The notes under the pieces were generated by a model. The model searched no databases and was not told the DNA's origin. It worked only from the letters and a program-made list of their open reading frames with translations. From Bryopsis sp. KO-2023 (Eukaryota > Chlorophyta > Ulvophyceae > Bryopsidales > Bryopsidaceae), in contig BSYQ01000006.1 in the NCBI GenBank assembly GCA_030272585.1, positions 5,605,001 to 5,669,000 of the forward strand: a stretch of DNA of 64,000 bases, read 5' to 3'. The position numbers were made by a program, and so were the translations under genes. Of the stretch, positions 1 through 12,427 are shown one piece after another (position 1 is the stretch's first letter; every line of letters starts with the position of its first letter).

Positions 1-1539
1 TCTTGCTGTTGGGGTGGCTTGGTGCGCATTATCGCTCGGGGTGCTTTATCTGCAGTCCGAGGTCGAGGTGCGGCGGTAGCCATGTGATTGCACCTCATGT
101 TTTCGAGGTATGAGAATTTGCTCGACTCTTTTTTTGGTTGTTGCGCAGGCGGCCCCGCTGCTGGCAGGACCTCACGAAAGTCCATTCGATGAAAAACGCC
201 AGACGAATGTGAACTTGAGCGGCATCTGGGTGAAGGTGAATATCTAGATATTCACAGTGTGTCAAAGCAAATCAAATCAGGAATCCCTTTAACACACCCA
301 TCCGCAGATTTCCCCACAGCACAATTTGCAGCCACCAGATGTTTAGGAAAAGCAAAATGACCATGCTCTTACCATTCTTGCATTCAAAAGCAGTTTTCGT
401 GAATAGAGCAGAAACAAAACAATCAGAAATAAAAAAATAGAAATACGGCTTTGCAAGTGTAAAAAAGGAGAAAAAAATCCTGAAAACAAGAGATTGGAAC
501 CCAAAACCAACAACAACTGATACATACATATTTCAAAAAGAATTTAAAAAAGTACCAAAAAATGAAAAATTTTCGTTTAAGAATTTTTCTTCTCAGATGT
601 ACATTCAAAATCAAAAGATCAATATTTTTCCCAAACGAATCCAAATTTTTGTTTTTGGGCAGGACAATGATGCTTCTGATTCTTTGGAGCCAGTATTGAT
701 GGCCATGCAGCTCAACCCAATTGTAAGAGCTGCAACCAGACTCGTTCGAGGCCTAGAATTAACGCAAACAGAAAACTCCTTCAGAGTTTCAGTGTTCAGT
801 GTCATTCGCTGGTTCAAGGTGAGTCAGTCATAGGCCACTACCGCTTTTCTCTCATCCTCAGTGGTCTTTTTTTTACACACATATATATTTACATGTATAT
901 ATTCTGTTGCTGTTGTTTGTTTTTGTGGTTTTGGGATGAATTGTTTGTTGTATGTAGATCCATGAGGAATACCCCATGTCTGGAATCGTAAAAACCTTTC
1001 CCCGAAGAGATCTCAGAAAAGGTAGGGCCAAAAAAAACTCGGTAAAATTGGGCTTCCGTGGAATATTCGGAAGAAGCTCTTTATAGAATTCTCTGACGCA
1101 AATCGACAGTTTTTGACAGTTTGTTTTTTCATGTTTTCTGAGCACGTTTCAAAAAGAAAAGATGAAAAAGAAACTCACACATCGTGGAGCATCATGGGGA
1201 TAATCGTCTTTTTCTTCTGATCGGAGTTCTATTTTCAGCATTCGTTATTTTTGAGCCAACTGGGCATACTTTGTTTTCACCTTTTCATAGCCTGCCCTGT
1301 TTTTTGTTTGCTGGAAAACGAGACATATGTTTTTTGGCTGCATAGGAAAACATCGTGGCAGTATTGCATGGGTCGGCACCACTCTCAGATTGACGGTGGC
1401 CTGGGATGATCCACTGGGAGGATGGGGGACTGACGATTTCACATTAATCAGCCATAACGAACTCCATGTGAAAACATCGCTCAAACGGGAAGGGCAAGAC
1501 GCATTGCAGTACAATATTGTGTACCGCCGCAAAGCATGA
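1..1539 (+). CDS. Calycin-like (lipocalin/FABP-fold) domain protein, 5' end off the window
   Basis: Predicted exons are 1-67 (partial), 149-235, 663-818, 958-1021 and 1346-1539, joined by GT-AG introns with consistent phase. The protein starts, as far as is visible, with a hydrophobic stretch (about residues 1-18) that could be a membrane anchor or part of a targeting sequence. It then has the block LSGIWVKDNDASDS, a central IHEEYPMSG block, and a C-terminal part with TVAWDDPLGG and QYNIVYRRK. This layout recalls a plant and algal calycin-like family in which a beta-barrel follows the LSG.W motif. I infer a small-ligand-binding barrel and cannot name the ligand. The start codon lies upstream of position 1. 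The first exon is the least certain because several donors are possible near 62-114. Confidence 0.6.
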
Positions 1540-3122
1540 GAAAATTCATGGAAAGAAAAAATTCCCTCCTGACCCCGCCACCTCAATTTGAATAGTTGAC
1601 AGGTTGGATTGGTGTTTTTCCACAAGACAGTGAAACGTCCCTTGGCCGGTGTTTGGGTTTGGAACTCTTTTTTCCCCCATGACCAGTCGAGAATTTTGTG
1701 TTTTTTTTCTTGACCTTTTTTAGCATGCTCTGGAAGGTTTGTTTTGATGCCACATTGCAATAGGAAGAAAATTTTCAGTTGCTTTTCTTTAAAATCAAAG
1801 ACTGTAACATCAGAAATTGGATAGCGCACCGTTGGAATTGGCTGGGATTATTGGGTTTTTGTTTTTGTTTTTTTCTGGGGTTGACTCAGTGATATTGATG
1901 AAGTTTTTTGATGGGATTGTCAGCCAGAGCGAGTTCTTCCTGTTGAGGAGAAGGGTTTAGTGTATTTAATCCTCTGTAAGCTTGCATTTTTTTTTTTTCG
2001 AGAATTTCCCCTGCTCATTTTGCTTACACTCAATAATGGAGGGAACACAGCATAGCAAGAGTGCCAGCCAAAGCCTCTCTCTCTCCCTCTCCACATTTTT
2101 TGAATTGAAATTATTTGACGAACAGTCAAAAGGCCTAGTGCAGCCCGTTCACGGAAATGCGCGATTAACATTATAATTCTTGACCTTTCTTTTTTTTTGG
2201 GGGGGGAGGGGGGGGATATCAAGTTTTGAGTATCTGTTTTTTGGAGGACCCCCTCCAGCAAAACACAGAAAGAACACATTGTTACAAAGCCTAGAAAATA
2301 GCACAACAATCCTCCTCCCCCTCCTCCCCTCAAGTCATAATTTCGTTCCCCCAAAAAACATTTCATGCCCCTTACACAAAATCCATCGATGCCGGCTATT
2401 CCCCACCTCAGCAATTTAAGGAGGTCAAAAGGCAAGACAAACTTACGCCACCCAGCCTTAATTTTTTTTTCTTCTTTTTTTTCAATACATTATGCTCATT
2501 CAAAAAGGCATTCCACGCCTGGACCCAAACGGAACCAGAATTGCCCCCCCAGGTTCTCTATATATCTCCCTGATAAATAAAGTGTGACTCTCACATTTTC
2601 TATTTTTTTTTTTCCCTCACCCTTTCCTTTGATTTTTCCCCGGCTTATAAACCTCTGCCAAAACCCCCAACGATAAAAAGAATGACGATCCACACACACA
2701 CGCACACACACAAACACAACACATGACATTTCCACCAATATGTGAAAAAGCTGCCTCGCAACACATGCTTGAATTTCAAGAGGTAAATTCTTCTTCTTTT
2801 CTTTTTTCCCCCCCATTCCAGAAAAATTAGAAAACACCCACATGGTGCATAAAAAAATGACTCACCCCCCCCTTTTCCTTCTTGAAAAAAAAACAAAGGA
2901 AAACCACCCAAAACCCAGCTGATTTTTTTCTTTTTCGTTTTCTTCTTTTTCTTCTTCTTCTTTTTTTTCGATTGAGGAGCACCATGCATAACCAGTCACG
3001 AATTTTCGATAATTCACCTTCTCCCTTTCTTCTTTTCTCTCTCTCTTCTTTATATTATATTTGGACCATCTTATTACAAGAAACTTTCCTGTTTTTCCTG
3101 TTTTATGTTGAAAAAAAAAACC
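1540..3122. other. Intergenic, convergent gene ends
   Basis: No credible gene was found between two genes that converge here. The stretch is rich in T and A runs and contains a T8-to-G tract near 2191-2215 and a CA-rich stretch near 2693-2720. The longest open frames on either strand are low-complexity or lie antisense to the upstream terminal exon. Confidence 0.5.
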
Positions 3123-3998
3123 CTACTCCGGATATGACAGCCAAACAGAGGTGAAAGTTACTGCAGCAGCCACCGTTGCGAACGCATTCCAATAACTGGC
3201 CCATTTATCGTTTCTGTTTGCGGAGCAAAGAGGAAGGATCATTCCGAGGGCCCAGGGGAAAATCAAAATAAAACCCATTATGAAACACAGCCACCCCAGA
3301 GACATCGAGCAGTCCTCCCCGTAGTCAGACTCATTCTCGTACTCAGATGCCTGCCATACCCACACAGCTTTTTATTTTTTATTTCTTCTCTGGAAATCTG
3401 ACTTACTTAGAAAATTGAAAAAACAAGGGGGGGGGGAGGGGTTCTTTTATAAAGTTTCGTGGAAGCCAGCCCCACCAATAGAAAACAGAATGAGAATGGA
3501 CCTATTCTTAAAATAAAAAATTTAAAAAAATCTGAGACGAGTATGGTTTCAAGAAGGGGCGTCCTGCTGTCTGAGTTTGCAGTTGATTGAATGGGGACTT
3601 GGTGGCATTCTGCACTTTTCTTTCCTGTTAAAAGAACTGCAGTCCAATTCTCTTCTAAGAAACGGAGGAGTTCTTCTTGCAGTTTGACATTTTCCTTTTT
3701 TATGGGGGGGGGAAGGGCTGTGAATTTGTGTGGAAATCCTCATTTCACTGTTAGAGGTTTTTCTTTCAAAAATAAGACGAAAACAAAGGGGAAATAATAA
3801 TATCTGTGTGTTTTTTCCTGTCGCTCTACGAACCTGTCTGACTCTCCAGCTTTGTGGCGACTCGACCTCTATGTTACGGCTTTCGTTCGTGGGGAAGGCG
3901 AGGGGCGTCGCGGGCTCTAAGGGCTCCGGTACGACATCCTCGATTCCCCAAGAGGACTGCGTGTCCTCTGTTTCATTGCGCGACTGTTTCCGTTGCAT
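3123..3998 (-). CDS. RPL18a-like membrane protein A
   Basis: Two exons on the minus strand, 3998-3834 and 3350-3123, are joined in phase 0 across a 483 bp intron. The predicted protein is 130 residues. The N-terminal half is hydrophilic, rich in S, E and P. The C-terminal half holds SLGWLCFIMGFILIFPWALG, then a short loop and a second hydrophobic helix around AFATVAAAVTF. The pattern GW.CF..GF....P...G.(I/L)LP is typical of the plant family annotated as '60S ribosomal protein L18a-like', small two-helix membrane proteins that are not ribosomal. A second member lies at 42440-43185 on the other strand. The precise role is unknown. The start ATG at 3998 is followed by an uninterrupted frame to the donor. 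Confidence 0.7.
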
Positions 3999-4455
3999 CC
4001 CTTTCTTCGCTTTCGCTCAGAGAGGAGGCGGTACGGGTGGAAGTTATTTGCGGAGTTTTTTTAGCGGAGGGGCGTTATCCGGAAAAGACTCAAGCCAAAC
4101 GTGCGTAAAAAGCCACGGAAAGGAAACGAAGATACTTTGAAAAAAGCTTACGTTTTTAGTGGTCTTGTTGCCACGACGTCAGTCAATAGACAATGTACTG
4201 GAGGGGTGGGGGTACGTTTTTTTCTCTGGATTTTTCTTGCATGCGTTTTTTTTTTGGTTTCTTTCTTTCAACCAACACAAAAAGAGCCACACCGCCACAA
4301 CAAAAACATCAGCCCAAAAATATGAAGAAGAGAAATGCGACCAAAGATGAATGAAAAAGGAAGGGGGGGTGTCCATCCCGCCAGCCGAAGTGGCGTTTTT
4401 TGCTGATGGCGCTTTAAAACCAGCGAAATAAACTTTGTAAACAAACTTGAAGTGA
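3999..4455. promoter_or_regulatory. Shared 5' region between divergent genes
   Basis: This 457 bp stretch separates the start codons of the RPL18a-like gene (minus) and the candidate gene at 4456 (plus). It contains several CpG-containing segments. I infer promoter function from position only; no specific factor site was recognised. Confidence 0.35.
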
Positions 4456-5267
4456 ATGATGTCGCCGTGGAGCGCTCTCCACCGCGAAGTTTTTTCTCCC
4501 CATTTCGAATATCGTTTCGTCGGATCAATGCGGGTGTCACAAACCTCACTCGCAAGTTCGGCAACCTCTCTTCTCACTCGTGGCGGGCGACATGTAACGA
4601 ATTACGAATTACAGAAACAGGTCTCAAGCGCTCGTGAAAGTTCCCCAGCTGGGAGGAAAGCTCTTGCGCGCTCGAAGAGACATGAACGGTGATTGTGCTA
4701 ATGCTGGAAACTTCAGTGAGTTCGGCAGGAAGTTCGCACAATGCGCCTCCAACCCGTCAGAGGTGGTCTCAGGTCGGGCGGAACGCGCGCGGGATTGTGT
4801 ATTCGGAGAGCAACCAACCAACTGTGTTCTTATTCCTACTGAGGCCCAGTCTCCCACACATAACGACGGCGTTAAGCATCTGCACCCGCCGCCAGCCACT
4901 TGGAGTGGTCACGGCTGGTTTGGTCGGTTGTCCTCTTTCCACTGAAGAAAAAGAGCGTTCTTGTTGCGAAGCTCCATTTTTGCTCGGTTTTCGTTTTCGT
5001 GTGTTTTCGTCCGTGTGTGTGGAGTTGCACTCTTGCGCCCTAATGTCGCCAGCACAGATGCGGATGGACCACTACTGATCAGAGATTGATAAAAGCCACG
5101 AACTTTGCTTTGCACATCTCCTGCTCGAATTGCAGAAGGGGAGGTTACACAGTTACGCCTGGTCAACAAAAATCACCATCGCACAAGATCAATGCTTGGG
5201 AGGAACCAGGTGCAAAATGAGGGTCGCCACAGAGCAATTTGCTGATGCCGAGTGGATGGGGCCTTGA
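4456..5267 (+). CDS. Candidate small two-exon gene, unknown function
   Basis: The model is exon 4456-4620 joined in phase 0 to exon 5136-5267, giving 98 residues. Exon 1 lies in a GC- and CpG-rich island like other first exons here. It encodes a Ser/Arg/Ala-rich N-terminus that could be an organelle presequence, ending in GGRHVTNYELQKQ before a GT donor. Exon 2 follows a strong pyrimidine-rich acceptor (ctcctgctcgaattgcag). No family was recognised. Support is positional, as the divergent partner of the neighbouring minus-strand gene, and from the splice-phase match. The intron also contains open frames, so exon 2 could differ or the locus could be noncoding. Confidence 0.33.
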
Positions 5268-5738
5268 TGCAATACATGTCAAAACAAGAGGTCGGGTTCT
5301 TAAAAAGACTGGCCTCCACAAGCTACTTCTGTCTCTACTACACTATCCTACACATAGGTACTGATTTCCCCTCCTGTATGTATAAAATTCTCTTCTATCG
5401 TTGTTGGGCAGCCCCCCAACCCCACTGCAATTGAGTGCAACAAATATTTTCCCCACCCTCTTCCCCTGCCAGCAAAAACCTTTCCCGATTTTTTCCCCCC
5501 GCCAGCCTATTCGATTTTTTACAGTCTAAACCACCACTTGCATCAACCCCCCAGCTCATGCTCTTTGTATGGACTTCCTTTTGCATTAATTTCTTTTTCC
5601 ACTTTGTGTGTGTGTAGTTTTTTCCCGTTTATTTTTTTTTCTATTTGCATCGTCTTTTGGAAAAAATCAGCCAGGGGGGGTATGATGCTTGGCAGGAAAG
5701 AGTTTGAAAAAGAAAAAAGAAAAAAAGAGGGTCGTTTC
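5268..5738. other. Intergenic, no gene seen
   Basis: T- and C-rich sequence between the candidate gene's stop and the end of the WBP4 gene on the opposite strand. Only low-complexity open frames are present. Confidence 0.4.
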
Positions 5739-8293
5739 TCAAGCAAGTCCAAAGGTTTTCATTGTACGTTGCTGAACTCGAGCTCTGGCAGCTTCTCTTT
5801 TTGCCAAAGCGTCTCTTTCTTCTTTCGACAATTTTTTGTCCTGGGAAGTCTTTGCTTTTTTCTGCATCAGAAATATGTTAAACAGTGATTTGGCAACCCA
5901 GATATCCTTCCTTTCTGTTGTAACCCAAAAAATATATTCATCTTCTCTTTTGGACGAGCCGTTAACAGTATCTAGGCATCCTGAAATATTGCTGAGAATA
6001 TCAGTAAAAGGGACAAAAAATAAAGATTAAAATATACTACACCAACTGCTGAAACTGCCGGGTTTATACCTAAAACTGGTTTCAATCAAAAAGCTCTGCC
6101 ATAGAAAGTCCAATTTCGAAACGGACAGGGAAAGAAAAAAAAATGCCCACCTTTGGTTTTGCATCAGTGGAGGCTTCTTTTGTTTCCCCAGCCCCCTCAG
6201 AGCCCAGTCGTTTCTGACCACCAATTTTTCCAGTGGTTGGCATTTGATGGCCCCCGATGCCAGCCAGAGGATGGTGTGGGATGCTGACTTTGACGGCTTT
6301 TTTATCGTATTTTACCGCACTGCCAGATTTCCCACTTCCGGTTGCCTGCAGAATAAGCAAGAATGGCAAAAAAACTTTTCAAAAAATGTTTCAGTGGCTG
6401 AAAAAACTATCGGGCAGCGGTAGCTTTGGAGCGTGTGCAACTTTCACTTTATATCTCGACTTGTTCGATTTAATATTTGTTACGAGTTCCGGATAAAACC
6501 CTATCTGAAAAGTTTCTTTGGGTGGATTTGAAGGGGCAGTACTTTTCCTTTTCCTTTTTTTTTTTTTTTTTTTTTTGGGGGGGGGGGGTTGGGGACTTGC
6601 CAACGCAATATCATTCTGTGTTTTTAGCTGCCCTCACTGCCACCTAAAGCAGTCTGGATTTTGGCCTACATAAAAAGAACTCACCATAGGACAGGAAGGA
6701 AAAACTGCATAGAACACATCCAATATGTCAGCTGCCTCTCAGAAACCAATCTTGTGTGGTAGTGGTTTTAAAAAATTCATAAAAAAAAATCGTATCAACT
6801 TCCTTCTGAGTACATCAGTCCTTTCATAATCTACAGTGAAAAAAAGTGACCCCCCCCCCCCTACAAATGACACCTTATTTGGAAAAAAATGGGGGTCATT
6901 GCCATAAAATTTCTAGTCTAGTTCTGGATGTATTTTGCACGGAAAAAAATAAAGAATGTGTGGAAAGAAATATACTGTTGATTGAATACCTTCTTTTCGT
7001 TGTTGGAAGAGGGCTCGTAGTCGAATCGAGCGGTTTCAGGTATTGGGGGATTCTGCGTCCAATCGGGGGGCTCCCCTCCGTAATACCATCTGGAAGCTTT
7101 GTCGAAATAGTACCTTTTAAAACACACACAAACAGACAACGACTCCGTTGTAAGAACCGCTTTGATATTCAAAAAAAACACATCCATTTTCATGTGAACC
7201 ATATCATGCTGGCGAAAGCTCTCAGGCCTGCTCCTCCAAAAAAAACCTCAAAATCATCTCTCTGCAGAAATTTGGCAGGCATTTTTTTCGGTAAACATGC
7301 CAGCAATCCAACAAATATTCACCTATTTTTCTATTATTTTTTTTTGAAAGCCAAGTATAACATCAAAAAATCAAAGCAAGGCCATCATCGCTCAGGAGCC
7401 GAGCAGTGGAGTCCTATTTTACCAGTGGCAGTGGAGGGATGCCGGAATTACCTCTGCAACTCGTTGTAGTAATATCCGCTGGCTGCATCCAGTATCCATT
7501 TCCCTGGGTCGCCGGCCGGACTCGCTCCGAATCGAAACGACGATGGAGTGCCCATAGATTTCAAATCTGCTTCGTACTGTTTCTTTGCAGCAGCCTCAAT
7601 TTGTTTCAAATTAGCCTTCAAGGATTTGGCTTCCGATTTGGCAGCATCCCCCTGTTGCCTCATTTCTTTGAGCTCTGTTCAAAAACAAACAGATGAAGGG
7701 AACTTAGGTTTCTATGGAGGCATGCCAAACCATACTGAAAGCAAAGTCTTTTTTTTTTTCAGTGGTCATCAAAATCCCTCTCCCCCCCCCCCAAAAAAAG
7801 AAATAAAGAAGAAGAAAAAACACTTGAAGGAAAATAAATGGGCATGTAACACCAGACCTCCCACTTTTAGCAAGGTTCTCTTGATGCCTTCTTCCTCGCT
7901 CATGATTAGTTTTGGCTGTGGAATTGTCTTGAAGCCACACCCGGCAAACGTCGCACCAGTGCATGGGGTTGGATTTCCAATACTGCAAAATAAAATAAAA
8001 CAGATGGCCAAGAATTATTAAGGACATAATTTTTAGTTTTTTGGCAGCACCTCCATCCTTGAGAAAACTTTGGGATTCTCGGGTTTCCACTCAACCACCC
8101 CCAGATAATAGCCACAGAATCAGTTTTTGGCGCAACTTCTCCCAGGAAAATTGTTGTTTTTAATGGTGAGATGAGGGGTTAAGGCTGTTCGATTCAAGAT
8201 TCCGTGCAGTGAGCGCCAGGCTCGAGGGCTGTCGTTTTGAGTTTCGGAACAAGCCAAGAAAATACTTTTAAAAAAGAGCCTCACCTCCGTCAT
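5739..8293 (-). CDS. WBP4: WW domain-binding protein 4 (FBP21)-like splicing factor
   Basis: Six minus-strand exons: 8293-8285 (only ATGACGGAG, MTE), 7982-7865, 7674-7452, 7113-6990, 6345-6151 and 5861-5739. They give 263 residues in frame. The start encodes MTE followed by YWKSNPMHWC, a U1/matrin-type C2H2 zinc finger with Cys13, Cys16, His30 and His36. A coiled stretch follows, then an aromatic OCRE/WW-like segment (GKWILDAASGYYYNELQRYY then RWYYGGEPPDW), a Lys-rich linker, and the conserved tail ALAKREAARARVQQR. This order matches WBP4/FBP21-type spliceosome proteins that join activated spliceosomes through pre-mRNA or protein contacts. The gene is divergent from ETFB across 326 bp. The intron at 6346-6989 is long, and an extra exon in it is not excluded. 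Confidence 0.85.
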
Positions 8294-8619
8294 CTTTGCT
8301 GTTCGTCACCGAAAACAGACGCTCGATAATTCGAAATAAAAAAAGGAATGCCCTCAACGCAGCGGAGGAAACCTGGAACAGACGAAAACTAGACGCAGAA
8401 ACAGAAACGGTGCGATGATGGAGCGAATTCAGTGAGCAAGAGCGTACCAGCTGCTTCTGGGTCGGACATGGAGGAAAGCCACATGCGAACACCGTCAGCG
8501 ACAGAGCGTCGTGACGCTTTCTGACGTTCAGAACGAAAGAGGCTCAGAAACAACAGAAACCGTGTGCGTTTCTCCAGCAGCAGCACCAGCAATCGAAGCT
8601 CGAGGAAAGGCACTTCGAA
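8294..8619. promoter_or_regulatory. Bidirectional promoter region WBP4/ETFB
   Basis: The two start codons are 326 bp apart and head-to-head. Both 5' untranslated regions and both promoters must lie here. No named motif was identified. Confidence 0.45.
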
Positions 8620-10382
8620 ATGCGCATATTGGTCGGTCTGAAGCGTGTCATAGATTACAATGCGCGAATCCGAGTGAAGGCTGATAAGGTTGGTGGAAAG
8701 ACGTTGGGTTGCCTGTGAGGAGAACGGCGTTTGGGATCGACTTGCTGGTTCTGTGGGCTTGTTTGTCTTCTGCTATAGTTTTCTTGCTATCAGATGCGTT
8801 GCAGAGTGGTGTCGAGACGAGCGGAGTGAGGATGAGCATGAATCCCTTCTGCGAGATCGCTGTGGAGGAAGCGGTTCGTTTGAAAGAGGCGAAGATAGCG
8901 TCGGAGGTGGTGGCTGTCAGTATCGGTCCCAAACAATGCCAGGTGAGACAGCAAGGTTAAATGATGACTCATGCTTCTACCCACAGCACTTCTCAAGGTG
9001 GTTTTCCAGAAATAAAACCAGAAACACCAGGAATTGCCAGAAATCAATGTTGGTCCAACTGTGCATTTTCATGCAGAGATATGTCTAGCTAGCAGAATTC
9101 GACCCGGCTCGGGAATTATGGGGAATCTGTTTACACTTGAGTAGGCTGTACATCTGGGGCCTGTTTCAATTCTGAATCGATGAGATATTCATGCACACCA
9201 CCCATCCTCATACTTTCCACACCACCCACTACTCTCCCGGCTCAGTGTTGATTGGGCATGGAATGGATTTCCTGACAGGATACCCTCAGGACTGCTTTAG
9301 CCATGGGTGTGGACAAAGCTTCCCATGTGCTTTGCGATCAAGAGCTCCAGCCCCTTGCTGTGGCTCAACTGTTGAAAGCCGTCACGATGAAAATCGAACC
9401 CTCCGTAGTTCTTTTAGGGAAACAAGCAATTGATGGTGATTGCAACCAGACGGTGAGCAATCATCTATATATATTGAATACAAAATGAATTGACTGTATT
9501 TTACACATGAGGCCAAACGGCTGAGTGCATTTCACGGAAATGTGTTGTAGGCTGACTCAGAAATAAACTACCACCGTATCATCACGATGTCCATATCTAA
9601 ATCTTTACCCTGAATGATACATATATATATATATTTACATTAATATCATGCACCTCAAAATTTACAGAAGTGGCTTGAACTCTTGGTGGTCATCCCGGCG
9701 CAGGTATACTGGTGGTTTGATGTCTGTATGCAGTGGAACAACTGGAATGGCTGAAATGGCGTCAGGGGAAGAAAATCTGTGGCCTCCATTTCGACGAGCC
9801 GATTAATTGTGAAGTTTGGCTTTTCAGGGTCAAATGCTGGCGGGGTTGTTGAGATGGCCCCAAGCGACATTTGCCTCGAGTGTGGCCATCGATTCGTCCA
9901 AACAGCAGGCAGAAGTCACCAGAGAAGTGGATGGGGGGTTGGAAACCTTGCGAGTTGACCTTCCTGCCATAATCACTACAGACCTCAGGCTCAACCAACC
10001 CAGGTGAGTGATGGTTTCAAACATCCCTTACCAACCTCTGTCCACATCCAGCAGTCTTTGATTTTTGTTTGTTTTCTTTACAGTATATTTTGTGTGGGAA
10101 AAAGTATCTTTTTTAAAAACACCCAATATGAACCACGGGGAAATCCTCGATAATTGATATAATTATCGTTGTTCTTTTTTTAGGTATACGACCCTCATCA
10201 AGATTATGAAAGCCAAGAAGCAAAAGATTGAGGAACACACTCCAGAGAGTCTGGGCGTGGAGGTGGTGCCCTGGCTTAAAACCCTGGAGGTGTTTGAACC
10301 ACCCAAGAAGAAGGCAGGGGTCAAAGTTGCCTCAGTCCAGGAACTGGTGGAGAAGTTGAAAAACGAGGCAAAAGTTATATAA
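8620..10382 (+). CDS. ETFB: Electron transfer flavoprotein subunit beta
   Basis: Five exons, 8620-8688, 8805-8942, 9279-9452, 9828-10003 and 10184-10382, encode 251 residues, the usual length for the family. The protein begins [20 protein letters not shown] and has [19 protein letters not shown], the adenine-nucleotide-binding region [41 protein letters not shown], and the beta-subunit signature near [20 protein letters not shown]. The C-terminal arm ends KLKNEAKVI. With the alpha subunit it carries electrons from mitochondrial acyl-CoA and related dehydrogenases to ETF-ubiquinone oxidoreductase. No long presequence is visible, as is normal for ETF beta. Two overlapping TGTAA elements at 10492-10501 could be its polyadenylation signal. 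Confidence 0.95.
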
Positions 10383-10544
10383 GAAAAGAAAAAGAAAAGA
10401 AAAAAATAGTTGGGGGGGTGTTTGCAAATTAGTCTGGGCGTTTTGTTTTTATTGAGGGGGACGGGGGCCGCCTCCAATTAGTTCATGATTATGTAATGTA
10501 ATATGATGCGATCAAATCGATCCTACTCCGCTCAGTCGGACCTG

Positions 10545-12427
10545 ATGATGCTGTGGTACGAGGGGAACACCGTATTTATTTGGATGGCGGCTTTCCAAAA
10601 TCAAGAATTCTTTGCCTTCTTCGGGGCCGGGTTGCTTTGGCTGGTGCTGGAAGGTGAGAGTCGGCGGGCTGTATTTTGTCGCGAAAGGGGCCTAGGGGGG
10701 TCTTTAATGCTTCATAAGTTGGTGGCGTGGTGATCAACACCACCGCGGCGCCCGTTCCCTTGAAGCGACAACAACGTTTGGCCGCTATCCAGCGACGTGA
10801 ATAGCTGCGTTTCTCGGACGACGTCGAACGATATTCACCAGGAAGAAACAGACTTTTAGGATGCGTCTAGATATGTCGTTTGGATTGCCTGGCGGCTTGC
10901 GCTCTTGATCTTCACCTGTTCGTTCTGATAGACCAAATATAACTTCCATTAGTTAGCCTCAGGAAGCAAGCTGTGGTGTTTCGTAGGATCTGTCTCCATC
11001 TTGTTATGTTCTGCTCAACTAACTATTTTTCTTGCCACTCTTTTTTCAGGGTATGTGACTCTCTGTGGGTTCATTATTAAACGGGTATCCACCTGGCTTG
11101 ATATGGTCCTCGACAGGAAGCTGAGCACAGCAACACTCTCCTCCTTGACTTCAATAGTTGAAGCAAATAGCCAACCTCAATCGCCAGGTAATAGTGCCAA
11201 CCAGGCTTTACTGCCTCTATGCTGTTTGGTGATGATTGTGCAATTCAGATCTTTCGTTGTGTCGGGCTCTCTGGCTCAATTTTAACGAAATGAGGAAAGA
11301 CTGTTGATGGACTATGTAAGGTAGTAAATATGAACTTGAGACTTAAAAGGGGGATGCATGCCCTTGTGTCTTCCTGTGATGACTAAAACAGACTAGAGTA
11401 TCTGAGATATTCACTGACGACAATCCCTTGGCTGTCTGAGGAGGCACTTGTGCTTTTTTTTTCTATACCCCTGTTTCTTTTTAGATTTTTTGGTCAAGTC
11501 TTTTGTTGGGAGAGCTTGCTCAGTATGTGCTTTATTTTTTGGATGCAGGTCAGACCTGAGCCTTGAGATCCCTTACGCTCAGCTATCAACCACTTTCCTT
11601 GTGGACTAGGCATGGAGTGGAATGAATGTTTCATTCTGAACGACTGGAAATCTGAAAACGAAATAATCCACAGCATAAATAAACAAGCGGAACAAAATGC
11701 AGTACATCAAAGCAGAAGGAGAGTGATGTGAATAGAACACTGACAATCGAGCCTCTTTCCTCTTCCCTCTCGTTGCTGTGGATTTTATATTGCTGTGGAT
11801 TTTATATTGCCGCTCGCTCATGCAACAAGTGAAACAGGGAGTTGAGTGCAAGAGCTGGCTTTGGAAATTTTGACACTAGAAACAAATCTATGAAAACTCA
11901 CCATCTCAACCTTGATCACACAGCCGGCACCTCATCCAACATCACCATCTAACTTGTGCCATGAAGAATATCATGATGCAGACCAGAAAACGGTTACTCA
12001 GTGTAGTTTGCTGGTGATCATCATCGTAAATGAGAGTGTCGGGAGTTGGAGAGGAAAGAGGTTGTGGTTGGGGAGTTTAGCAGAGGAGGAGAACCGAAAA
12101 CGAACTGGAGTCGACGCTACGAACTCAAGACGTGGGTGCTTTGATAGGACGCACACAGTTTCCACAAGAACTCTGTTAAACAAACCCGTTCGACTAACAC
12201 AAACAATGATCCCGACTAATATACCTCAGCCTGGGTATTCGAAACGTCAACCTCCGCAGAGAAAACACCCCTCACGAACGCAAGCCCACGACCCATCCAC
12301 CTGTCATCCCCAAACGCCAGAAAAACGCCCCCTCGCAGACACTAGAGTCCACACGCCGCCAGGCGCCAGAAACAGGGACTCCGCCAAACTCGTGCTTTTC
12401 ACGATGACTAAAAGGTGTTCCCACTGA
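10545..12427 (+). CDS. Unknown protein with one N-terminal membrane helix
   Basis: The model is 10545-10653, 11050-11187 and 12084-12427. The first two exons are well supported by a gtgaga donor, a T-rich acceptor and phase 1 joining. They encode MMLWYEGNTVFIWMAAF, a hydrophobic segment (FFAFFGAGLLWLVLEGYV continuing into TLCGFIIK) and a Ser/Thr-rich stretch. The third exon keeps phase and gives a basic, Pro- and Arg-rich tail of about 115 residues, but its acceptor is preceded by purine-rich sequence, so it is doubtful. A further in-frame ATG exists at 10503, but that start would overlap the likely ETFB poly(A) signals. No homologous family was recognised; a small membrane-anchored protein is the most that can be said. 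Confidence 0.42.
11773..11810. repeat. Two-copy 17 bp tandem repeat
   Basis: The unit ttgctgtggattttata occurs twice back to back, followed by the first bases of a third copy. It lies inside the predicted second intron of the unknown membrane-protein gene. Confidence 0.85.

Noticed and set aside
1245-1829. 194-codon minus-strand open frame
   Set aside because: It runs antisense through the last exon of the calycin-like gene and its 3' flank; the composition is irregular and no domain is visible.
6391-6603. Possible extra exon in the WBP4 intron
   Set aside because: The flanking exons already join in phase 0 and the stretch contains a long poly-A/poly-C tract on the coding strand.
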